This document shows, in pieces, positions 23,985-31,621 of a stretch of 42,416 bases of DNA (position 1 is the first letter of the stretch; the number at the start of each line of letters is the position of its first letter). Both the position numbers and the translations under genes were made by a program. Source of the DNA: Microcystis novacekii Mn_MB_F_20050700_S1 (GTDB lineage Bacteria > Cyanobacteriota > Cyanobacteriia > Cyanobacteriales > Microcystaceae); the NCBI GenBank assembly GCA_007096045.1, contig SFAU01000114.1, forward strand, positions 1 to 42,416, read 5' to 3'. The notes beneath the pieces are model-generated. The model did no database searches and was not told the origin of the DNA. It saw only the letters and a program-made list of their open reading frames with translations.

Positions 23985-24710
23985 ATGTTCAATACCTCTC
24001 GTCGCCAATTAATCCGTTATGGGGGTGGTTTTTTGGGAACTGGTCTAGCCGCTACTATTTTAGGCTCGCAATTGTCCCAAACTAACGCCCAAACTGCTGT
24101 TAATTCTGAGCCATGGCTAATTGCTCAAAATAAAGGATTGACCCCCGACCAAGCTTTAACTATGCTCATGGAAGGCAATCAACGTTTCTGGGAACGAAGA
24201 CAAAAAAGTCCTAACCGCGATCAAGCTCGACTCACAGAAGTGGCCGAAAGTCAAGCCCCTTTTGCGGCAATTTTGGGCTGTGCCGATTCTCGCGTACCAG
24301 CAGAAATCGTTTTTGATCGCGGATTAGGAGACCTATTTGTTTGTCGGGTAGCGGGAAATTTAGCCACTTCCGAAGAAATTGGTAGTCTAGAATTCGGCAC
24401 GTTGGTGTTAGGAGCTAAGGTAATTGTTGTTCTCGGCCATTCCCGTTGTGGAGCGGTAAAAGCCACCATTGAAGGGGGTCGTTTTCCTGGACAAATCGGT
24501 CGTTTAATCGATGGCCTACAGGTGGGAGTTGAGCGGGCCGAAAGACAACCCGGTTCTAACAAACTTGAGCGAGCGATTAAAGCCAATGTTAACTATCAAG
24601 TAGAGAAATTAGGCAAGTCTACGGTAATGGGTGATTTAGTAGACAAAAAACAATTAAAAATTGTCGGAGCCTACTATGATCTCGATAGCGGCAAAGTGAG
24701 TTTAATTTAG
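23985..24710 (+). CDS. ecaB: Beta-class carbonic anhydrase with Tat-type signal
   Basis: A 241-aa beta carbonic anhydrase. Zinc ligands and dyad are visible: CADSR (Cys99, Asp101, Arg103) and GHSRCGAV (His152, Cys155). The N-terminus SRRQLIRYGGGFLGTG is a twin-arginine signal followed by a hydrophobic stretch, so the mature enzyme is placed outside the cytoplasm (periplasm or thylakoid lumen side). It lies between ndhF3 and ndhD3, 80 bases from each. Synechocystis EcaB is a similar exported beta-type enzyme reported to interact with Cup proteins, hence the symbol; orthology is inferred, not tested. Confidence 0.8.
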   Translation: MFNTSRRQLIRYGGGFLGTGLAATILGSQLSQTNAQTAVNSEPWLIAQNKGLTPDQALTMLMEGNQRFWERRQKSPNRDQARLTEVAESQAPFAAILGCADSRVPAEIVFDRGLGDLFVCRVAGNLATSEEIGSLEFGTLVLGAKVIVVLGHSRCGAVKATIEGGRFPGQIGRLIDGLQVGVERAERQPGSNKLERAIKANVNYQVEKLGKSTVMGDLVDKKQLKIVGAYYDLDSGKVSLI

Positions 24711-24789
24711 TCAATTCCCGATTAGTCATCGTGTTGGTTGGCTAATCGTTTTTCTCATCCCAGTCATTATAAATTCGATCGATACCAAT

Positions 24790-26340
24790 ATGCTCAGTAC
24801 CCTGCTTTGGTTGCCAATAATTGGAGCAATTATTGTCGGTCTTTTCCCCGATAAATTCGCTCCAGCAAAATTACGTCAAATTACCCTCTTTTTTGTTGCT
24901 GCCGTCTTCTTGTGGTCTTTATATCTGCTGACCCAATATAACTTAACCAGCAATGGCTTTCAATTTTCTGAATACCGCGAATGGGCAAAACCAATCGGTT
25001 TAAGTTATAACCTCGGAGTCGATGGTTTGTCCTTACCGTTAATTATTTTAAACTGTTTCTTGACAGGAATAGCTATCTATAGTACCGAAGAAAAACTAGA
25101 GCGTCCCCGACTTTATTACATCCTAATCCTCCTGATTAACGCCGGGGTTTCTGGGGCATTAATGGCCAAAAACCTGCTGCTGTTCATCGTTTTCTATGAA
25201 CTAGAATTAATCCCCTTTTATCTGATGATTGCTATCTGGGGAGGCGAAAAACGTGGCTATGCTTCGATTAAATTCCTTCTCTACACTGCTGTCTCTGGGT
25301 TATTAGTCCTAGCGGCATTTTTAGGCATAGGTTTCCTCAATGGTGGCACTTTTGACTATTCCTCCCTCTCCACCGCCGATTTCTCCCAAAAAACCCAATT
25401 ACTGCTCTTAACTCTGCTGTTAGTGGGATTTGGCATCAAAATACCCCTCGTACCTCTCCATACTTGGCTACCGGATGCCTATACGGAAGCTTCCCCCGCT
25501 ACAGCAATTTTATTAGGTGGTATTCTCGCTAAACTCGGCACTTATGGCTTAGTTCGCTTTGGTCTGCAATTATTCCCAGAAACTTGGTCTTTAATCGCCT
25601 CCGGACTGGCAATTATCGGCGTTATTAGCGTTATTTACGGGGCCTTGAGCGCTATTGCCCAAAAAGACATTAAACGCATGGTGGCCTACAGTTCGATCGG
25701 TCACATGGGCTATATACTGGTAGCAGCCGCCGCCGGCACGGGTTTAAGCGTCCTTGGTGCCGTCGCGCAAATGATTAGCCACGGTCTGATTCTCGCCCTT
25801 TTATTTTATCTGGTGGGCATTGTCGAACGCAAAGCCGGAACCAGAGATTTAGACGTTTTAAACGGTTTAATGAACCCAATTCGCGGTTTACCCCTGGTTA
25901 GCGCTCTGTTAATTCTCGCCGGTATGGCCAGCGCTGGTATCCCCGGATTAGTAGGATTTGTGGCGGAATTTATCGTTTTTCAGGGTAGTTTCTCCCGTTT
26001 TCCCGTGCAGACGGTTCTCTGCATCATCGCTTCCGGTTTAACGGCGGTTTACTTTGTTATCCTGCTTAATCGCACCTGTTTTGGCAAATTGGATAATAAA
26101 CTTGCCTACTATCCCAAAGTCTTGAAATCGGAAACTATTCCCGCTTTTGTCCTAATGGTATTAATCGTCTTTTTGGGTATTCAACCCAATTATTTAGTCC
26201 GTTGGATTGAACCGACCACTAACTCGATGGTTGCCAGCTTATCGGGACAAGCAAAACCTAGTTTTGTGTTCCAAAAATCTCCGCAAAAGTCCCCAAAAAC
26301 CAACTGGTTTAATCGGGGTAAATATTTGAGTAATAGTTAG
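24790..26340 (+). CDS. ndhD3: NAD(P)H dehydrogenase subunit NdhD3 (CO2 uptake)
   Basis: A 516-aa membrane subunit related to NuoM/MrpD. The conserved ion-path residues are the Glu in LLLFIVFYELELIPFYLM, the Lys in LLVGFGIKIPLVPLHTWLPD, then YTEASPATAILLGGILAKLG, AIAQKDIKRMVAYSSIGHMG and a His in VAQMISHGLILALLF. The D3 assignment comes from its place between ndhF3 and cupA. Together with NdhF3 and CupA it builds the distal arm specific to the inducible CO2-uptake form of NDH-1. Confidence 0.92.
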   Translation: MLSTLLWLPIIGAIIVGLFPDKFAPAKLRQITLFFVAAVFLWSLYLLTQYNLTSNGFQFSEYREWAKPIGLSYNLGVDGLSLPLIILNCFLTGIAIYSTEEKLERPRLYYILILLINAGVSGALMAKNLLLFIVFYELELIPFYLMIAIWGGEKRGYASIKFLLYTAVSGLLVLAAFLGIGFLNGGTFDYSSLSTADFSQKTQLLLLTLLLVGFGIKIPLVPLHTWLPDAYTEASPATAILLGGILAKLGTYGLVRFGLQLFPETWSLIASGLAIIGVISVIYGALSAIAQKDIKRMVAYSSIGHMGYILVAAAAGTGLSVLGAVAQMISHGLILALLFYLVGIVERKAGTRDLDVLNGLMNPIRGLPLVSALLILAGMASAGIPGLVGFVAEFIVFQGSFSRFPVQTVLCIIASGLTAVYFVILLNRTCFGKLDNKLAYYPKVLKSETIPAFVLMVLIVFLGIQPNYLVRWIEPTTNSMVASLSGQAKPSFVFQKSPQKSPKTNWFNRGKYLSNS

Positions 26341-26397
26341 TTATCCCTCACTGTTTCCGAATTATTGTTACCGTTGCTAATTACTTTACCTAAAACT

Positions 26398-27693
26398 ATG
26401 ACTGGGACATTAATCAAAGCCAAAATTCCCCCTTCTACTCACGAATTCGCCAACATTATCCACCGGTTAGAAGCGGGTGGCTCCATGTTACCGGATACTC
26501 CCGAAAACCTGATGCAAATTATCGGCATTTATAAAGCTTATGCCGTACCGATGGATTTTTATTGGCGAGATCTGCTCTATATTGCCGAACGAGTTTTCCT
26601 CGATCCTTTGCCCTTTTTTAAATATTTTCTGCCCCAAGAATACCTAGACCTACAAAATCATTACGCTGGCGATAATGCCGATTTACGCATCTGGCGCGGC
26701 ACGGGTTCTGCTCACCCTGAATTGTTAGAATTTATGGATAAAGGTAAAACCCGAAAAATGCCCAAATTAATCCATCATCTTTGGCATGATCGCATTAATA
26801 TGGAATTTGCCGAAGCCTGTATGCAAGCCATGTTATGGCATGGCCGCGATATGGGTTGGGGTTTATTTGATGCCTATCTTGATTCAGAAGAATATCGCCA
26901 AAATGCCGACCGCGCTATTAAGGCCTATTTCAAGAAAAACCCCGTGATGATGAAACTTTATGACCTGTTCCCTGATATGTTCTTAGAACAGGTGCGGATG
27001 ATGTCCTATTACTCTAATTTAGGACTATTCTGGGAAGTGATGGCTCCAGTATTTTTTGAGATGTCTGATATCTACGATGAAGGCGGGTTTAAAGGTGTTC
27101 CCGATGCCATGAATTTCCTCGTTAATGGCATTTTTGCCATCGCTGGCCGGCCAATTTATCATCACGTTTATATTGATGGTCAATGCTACGAAATTATCCC
27201 CAAATCAAAGGCTTTTACTTGGCTTTATGAAGCGGCTTTACCCTATGTAGAAGCGGTCTTTTATCGTACTGCTCCCTTCCGGGGTACAAAGTCCTATAAT
27301 GCCCAAGCAAAACAGGTTCCCGACCAACAAAAAGACTTTCACTATGGTATTCTTTACGCGGATGTTTTCCCCGTGGGTACTGCGGGAATTCCCCCGACGT
27401 TGTTAATGGATGATATGTATCATTTTTTACCCCAATATCTGATTGATTACTATCAGCAACACTGCCGGGGGGAAGACGATATTTTGATTCAATTGGGTAT
27501 TACTTTCCAGCGTTCGATGTATAATGTGACTTCGGCAGTTATTCAAGCTCTACGCACTGCTTTACTCTATCCCCTCGACGATCCTAATCCCAAACATTTA
27601 CTCAAAAATCGTCAATTTTTTGAGGCACAAATGGACAGATTTAAACGACCCGAAGCACGTCTTAGAGATATCCAAAATCCTAATTATCGTTGA
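26398..27693 (+). CDS. cupA: CO2 hydration protein CupA (ChpY)
   Basis: A 431-aa protein from ATG 26398 (MTGTLIKAKIPPSTHEFANI). A TTG eleven codons earlier is open but relatives start at this Met. CupA is the soluble-domain subunit on NDH-1(3) that converts CO2 to bicarbonate, using a zinc site. Hallmarks are HRLEAGGSMLPDTPENLMQI, GIYKAYAVPMDFYWRDLLYI, HHLWHDRINMEFAEACMQAM and MYHFLPQYLIDYY. Histidines and acids in HDRINMEF and the RFLEWR-like region are candidate metal or proton residues. It is 57 bases after ndhD3. The small cupS gene that often follows is missing; a terminator and a Uma2 gene come next. Confidence 0.92.
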   Translation: MTGTLIKAKIPPSTHEFANIIHRLEAGGSMLPDTPENLMQIIGIYKAYAVPMDFYWRDLLYIAERVFLDPLPFFKYFLPQEYLDLQNHYAGDNADLRIWRGTGSAHPELLEFMDKGKTRKMPKLIHHLWHDRINMEFAEACMQAMLWHGRDMGWGLFDAYLDSEEYRQNADRAIKAYFKKNPVMMKLYDLFPDMFLEQVRMMSYYSNLGLFWEVMAPVFFEMSDIYDEGGFKGVPDAMNFLVNGIFAIAGRPIYHHVYIDGQCYEIIPKSKAFTWLYEAALPYVEAVFYRTAPFRGTKSYNAQAKQVPDQQKDFHYGILYADVFPVGTAGIPPTLLMDDMYHFLPQYLIDYYQQHCRGEDDILIQLGITFQRSMYNVTSAVIQALRTALLYPLDDPNPKHLLKNRQFFEAQMDRFKRPEARLRDIQNPNYR

Positions 27694-27713
27694 GGTTTTT
27701 TGATTACTTTTTT

Positions 27714-27739
27714 GGTGGGTTTATAGCCCACCTTTTTTG
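27714..27739 (+). terminator. Terminator of the CO2-uptake operon
   Basis: GGTGGG (27714-27719) pairs with CCCACC (27727-27732) around TTTATAG, followed by TTTTTTG. It closes the ndhF3-cupA operon. TATAAT at about 27740 may serve the next gene. Confidence 0.8.
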
Positions 27740-27775
27740 ATATAATGAAATGACGGACACCCAACCTCAAAAAAG

Positions 27776-28480
27776 ATGACCACTTTTCCCATCATCGACA
27801 ATAACGAGTCCTGTGCGGATGAGGTAAAATTTCCCCCCAGGGATATCTGGAGTGAGGAACCCCCTTTGGAAAGCTACGCTCATTTACAACAAATTCTGAT
27901 TTTACTTCAGTCTTTAGAATGGTTATGGCAAGATCGTAATGATTATTTTGCCGCCGCTAATTTAACCATTTATTATAGTCCTAATCAGAAAAAATCCGAG
28001 GATTTTCGCGGCCCAGATTTTTTTGTCGTTTTGGGAACAGAAAGACGCTTAGATCGAAAAAGTTGGGTAGTTTGGGGAGAAGGGGGCAAATATCCCGATG
28101 TTATCGTGGAGATTCTTTCTCCTAGTACCGCCAAAGTAGATCGCGGCCAGAAAAAACAAATTTATCAAGATATTTTTCGCACTCCCGATTATTTTTGGTT
28201 CGATCCTGAAACCTTAGAATTGCAAGGATTTCGGCTAATGGAAGGGCAATATCAAGCAATTGAGCCGACAGACCGAGGTTGGTTATGGAGCGATCGCTTA
28301 GGCTTATTTCTGGGTATTTATCAACAACAATTACGCTATTTTAATAGGGAGGGGGAATTAATTCCTACCCCCGCAGAAGTGGCTAAACAGGAACGTCAAG
28401 AGAAGGTTTTAGCTTTACAACAAATAGAACAGTTAAAATTGCGTTTACGGGAGTTAGGAGCCGATTTAGAAGGTATTTAA
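27776..28480 (+). CDS. Uma2 family protein
   Basis: A 234-aa Uma2 nuclease-like protein. NLTIYYSPNQKKSEDFRGPD and FFVVLGTERRLDRKSWVVW form the first half. VIVEILSPSTAKVDRGQKKQ supplies the Glu and Lys of the PD-(D/E)XK-like site, then IYQDIFRTPDYFWFDPE. It ends in a short coiled coil (ALQQIEQLKLRLRELGADLE). It lies after the terminator of the CO2-uptake operon with its own TATAAT box. Third member of this family in the window. Confidence 0.8.
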   Translation: MTTFPIIDNNESCADEVKFPPRDIWSEEPPLESYAHLQQILILLQSLEWLWQDRNDYFAAANLTIYYSPNQKKSEDFRGPDFFVVLGTERRLDRKSWVVWGEGGKYPDVIVEILSPSTAKVDRGQKKQIYQDIFRTPDYFWFDPETLELQGFRLMEGQYQAIEPTDRGWLWSDRLGLFLGIYQQQLRYFNREGELIPTPAEVAKQERQEKVLALQQIEQLKLRLRELGADLEGI

Positions 28481-28667
28481 AGCCAGTTTTTTTCACTAGA
28501 AACAGGGAAATTTCCCGTAAATTCTCCTACCCCTAACACCTCATACTAAATCCAGTTATTAAAGACTGATTATTTATTCCCCCTTTTGCCTCTTGCCTGA
28601 CTGGGAGTCACAAGTCTAAGCTAAGAATAGCTGGCCAACCCGTCCCGACCACCAGATAAATTATAGA

Positions 28668-29423
28668 ATGAACGACCCTCACGCTAATTCGACCGCTCAA
28701 TCCTCAGAAGAGACAATAGATGAAACCAATTGGGTAGATCTGGGGGAGGAAGGGAAACCCCTAGATAAACCCACTGCTAAACCTATGCAACCATCTCCCC
28801 TCAAGTCTATCTCTACTCTGATCACGGTGGAGACGGCTTTTTTGGCCAGTGCTACCAGTTTAATCTGGTTAATTGATTATTATTTTCCCCTCGGACCGTT
28901 ATTAAGGGTTTTCTTCCCGATTCCTATCGCTTTAGCCTATTTACGTTGGGGCGCTCGTTGTGCCTGGATGACAGCATTAGTTTCTAGTTTACTGTTGTCG
29001 GTGTTGATGGGACCGACTCGCAGTATTGTCTTTTTGATTCCCCACGGCTTGATGGGGGTACAATTGGGGCTATGCTGGCGCCGGGGTGCGCGCTGGGAAT
29101 TTTCTATCTTGACTGGGGGACTGTTGGGTGCTTTTGGTTTATTCTTTCGTTTTTGGCTGTTTTCAATTCTTTTAGGCGAAAATCTCTGGTTATATGTGAT
29201 TACCCAAGCGACTAATTTTATTGATTGGATTTTTACCCAGTTAGGGATTCTCGCTAAACCGACGCTCCTACAAGTGCAATCGGTAGCAGTTGTGGGTATA
29301 TTTGTCAATAGTTTATTATACTTATTTGCCGTGCATTTAGTGGCGTTATTAGTTCTTGATCGCCTCGGTAATCCGATTTCTCGTCCACCCAAATGGGTGC
29401 AGGTCATACTAGATTATGAATGA
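28668..29423 (+). CDS. DUF2232 polytopic membrane protein
   Basis: A 251-aa membrane protein. The first ~50 residues are acidic and soluble, then about six hydrophobic helices: STLITVETAFLASATSLIW, FFPIPIALAYLRWGARCAWM, VSSLLLSVLMGPTRSIVFLI, GGLLGAFGLFFRFW and a last near the end. The PIALAYLRWG segment is typical of DUF2232 (an S-component-like family found in cyanobacteria and Firmicutes). No substrate is known. Its stop overlaps the next gene's start by 8 bases, so the two are cotranslated. 28481-28667 upstream has no gene. Confidence 0.75.
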   Translation: MNDPHANSTAQSSEETIDETNWVDLGEEGKPLDKPTAKPMQPSPLKSISTLITVETAFLASATSLIWLIDYYFPLGPLLRVFFPIPIALAYLRWGARCAWMTALVSSLLLSVLMGPTRSIVFLIPHGLMGVQLGLCWRRGARWEFSILTGGLLGAFGLFFRFWLFSILLGENLWLYVITQATNFIDWIFTQLGILAKPTLLQVQSVAVVGIFVNSLLYLFAVHLVALLVLDRLGNPISRPPKWVQVILDYE

Positions 29424-30933
29424 TTATTTAGCGCTTTATCGTCAGTATCTCCAGTCAATTAATCCGGCACTGGATGGAGAGTTTTTAATCGCGGAAAATC
29501 TATCTACTAATTGGGATGAACCGGAAACGGCTTTAGATTTTCATAACTGTGCGGTGATGGCTTTAATTGAAGCGGAAAATTCCCCAATGCGATCGATGTA
29601 TGTGGAGATGGCTTTTCAATCTCTGCAAAGAGTCCTAGAAATGGCGGTTTATCCCCTCGCTACTGCCCATTTAGCTTTAGTTTATTATCTAGTAGGCGAT
29701 CGAGATTTAGCTGCACAAAATGCTTTTAATGCTTTCGTCCAAGTGCTATCATCGGTTAATGCTAATTATCCCCTGGGTTTAATTTACTATTTTCCTGCCC
29801 ATAACCGACAGGAATTATTAAGGGATTTATTGGAGACCGCTAGTTATAACGAGCAAACCTTGTTCTTATCTACAGAAATATTATATCGCTCATCCTTGGC
29901 TTTTTATAATCAAAATGGGGTAAGATTTTTGGAATTAGCTAATCATGTTAACCCCAATTCCTGTCATCTCAATCGTCAATTAGGTATCGCCAAATTAATT
30001 AATCAACAGCTAGAAGGTTTATTTCATCTCCATCGCGCCGTTAATCTCGATCCGGAAGATGCCGACAATTTGCAAGCCCTTTATTTAGCCTATCGGGGAT
30101 TAGGACAACAACAATTAGCTAATTTTTGGTTAGAAACAGCGAAAGTAACGGGGAAAAGTTGGACAAATTTAGATGTAAATCAGCCCTTTACCTATCTAGA
30201 TTTTGAGCGGGATATTACCCTAGCTGTAGAAGCAAGTTTTCGCAGTTTTGTCACGGGAGTTTTACTCGCCCAAGGGGATTGGTTTGAAGCAGAAATGGAA
30301 TTTTGGCGCCATAGTATTAGGGAAGGAATGACGGTTATTGATGTGGGAGCAAATGCCGGAGTTTATACTTTTAGTGCCGCTCATCGAGTCGGAAAAACGG
30401 GAAAAGCTATCGCTATCGAACCTTTTTCCCAATGTATCCAGTTACTAGAAGAAACCTGTCGGGTTAATCAATTTTCTTGGGTTTATCCCTGTGGAGGAGC
30501 GGCCAGTAATCAAGGGGGAAATGTTTATTTATCCCTGTATCAAGCTAGTGAATTAAATGAAGTCGTTACCGATGCAACCCAATTAAAGTCAGACAATTAC
30601 GAACCAGTTCCCTGTTTTACCCTCGATAGTTTAATTGATACTTATCAGTTAAAAAGAGTAGATTTACTTAAAATTGATGCGGAAGGCCACGAATTACCGG
30701 TTTTAGAAGGTAGTCAACTTTTAATTGAGCGTTTTGCCCCGATTATTCTCTACGAAAATATTGCCGCTAATCAAGGCAGTAATTTAGCCGCGGCCCGATG
30801 GTTAAAGGGGAAAGGTTATCGACTATACCGTTATCGTCCCTACCTGCAAGAATTGCTAGAAATCGAGTCAGAAGCCGATTTACAGGGAATTTTGAACGTT
30901 ATCGCCTTGCCCGAACGGGAATTAAGGGATTAA
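29416..30933 (+). CDS. TPR-containing FkbM family methyltransferase
   Basis: A 505-aa protein. Residues ~1-270 are helical repeats of TPR type (SLAFYNQNGVRFLELANHVN, HRAVNLDPEDADNLQALYLA). The FkbM methyltransferase domain follows from about 290: SAM motif I VIDVGANAGVYTF, then IAIEPFSQCIQLLEE, and the acidic motif RVDLLKIDAEGHELPVLEG. FkbM enzymes O-methylate sugars or polyketides. The combination of tetratricopeptide repeats and FkbM occurs in cyanobacterial glycan-modifying proteins, but the substrate is unknown. It overlaps the DUF2232 gene by 8 bases and ends in a strong hairpin. Confidence 0.82.
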   Translation: MNDYLALYRQYLQSINPALDGEFLIAENLSTNWDEPETALDFHNCAVMALIEAENSPMRSMYVEMAFQSLQRVLEMAVYPLATAHLALVYYLVGDRDLAAQNAFNAFVQVLSSVNANYPLGLIYYFPAHNRQELLRDLLETASYNEQTLFLSTEILYRSSLAFYNQNGVRFLELANHVNPNSCHLNRQLGIAKLINQQLEGLFHLHRAVNLDPEDADNLQALYLAYRGLGQQQLANFWLETAKVTGKSWTNLDVNQPFTYLDFERDITLAVEASFRSFVTGVLLAQGDWFEAEMEFWRHSIREGMTVIDVGANAGVYTFSAAHRVGKTGKAIAIEPFSQCIQLLEETCRVNQFSWVYPCGGAASNQGGNVYLSLYQASELNEVVTDATQLKSDNYEPVPCFTLDSLIDTYQLKRVDLLKIDAEGHELPVLEGSQLLIERFAPIILYENIAANQGSNLAAARWLKGKGYRLYRYRPYLQELLEIESEADLQGILNVIALPERELRD

Positions 30934-31032
30934 GGAAACCGTCAATCCGGTCATCTCATGAATAATCCTAGCTGGACTAGCGGGTTAATTAATTCTTTAG
31001 AAAGCCAAAAGGAGATAAAAAGGGAATTTTAG

Positions 31033-31069
31033 CCTAAAAAGTCAGCTATATAGCTTTTTAGGTCTATTT
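31033..31069 (+). terminator. Terminator after FkbM gene
   Basis: CCTAAAAAG (31033-31041) pairs perfectly with CTTTTTAGG (31054-31062), with AGCTATATAGCT in the interior, followed by TCTATTTTA. A strong hairpin separating the FkbM operon from rne. Confidence 0.7.
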
Positions 31070-31138
31070 TATTGCCTATCATTGCTCCTGACTCCTTTCT
31101 TGCCCCGAAAAATTTATCTTGGTCAGGGGATCATCATC

Positions 31139-31168
31139 TTGTCAGAGAGTGACCGAGTGAGTTATAGT
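31139..31168 (+). promoter_or_regulatory. Candidate rne promoter
   Basis: TTGTCA (31139-31144), 18 bases, TATAGT (31163-31168). A start near 31175 would give an mRNA leader of about 445 bases before the rne ATG. Confidence 0.5.
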
Positions 31169-31174
31169 CGTCTA

Positions 31175-31621
31175 TAAGACTCGATTAAAGCATTTCTTAA
31201 AAGAATCGTGGTTTTTGGAAAATCGAAAAGTGCGCTATTTTTCCCGTCCACAGAAACCTGTTGCCGAGGGGAGTAACTCAAAAACTCCTTTTTTCCTAGA
31301 TTCTGATAGACAGAACTGGCGGAAACGGATAAAGAATGCTGTTATCGAGCAAGACTCAGGGATTAATTGAAAATCTCGTCTCTTGGCTGTGCTTGTCTAA
31401 TTGTGGGTCAAGCCGGCACTTGCCAAACAGACTTAAAAACTGAAACCAAGACTCAGTTCCCATGTCTGAGAGGCAGATGAACATCAAGATGAGGCTTTAA
31501 CGATGCGGACTCATCTTCTTAGAACTTTCTTAACAAGACCAGATTTCCAGAAGTAGCCTCAAAGCATAGACAAATAGCCCATGGTCAGTCGCTTTTGAAA
31601 CCGAAAGATTGAGGAAATTGA
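31175..31621 (+). ncRNA. Putative long 5' leader of rne
   Basis: No ORF of note fills the ~450 bases before rne. Several short dyads are present, such as GGCAGATGAACATC regions and T-rich patches (TGCGCTATTTTTCCCG). Cyanobacterial and enterobacterial rne genes carry long leaders through which RNase E cleaves its own message. The position and length fit such an autoregulatory leader. The call is by analogy; no conserved structure was verified. Confidence 0.4.

Noticed and set aside
26365-26397. TTG start for cupA
   Set aside because: Relatives start at the ATG 11 codons later, and the extra residues have no family match.
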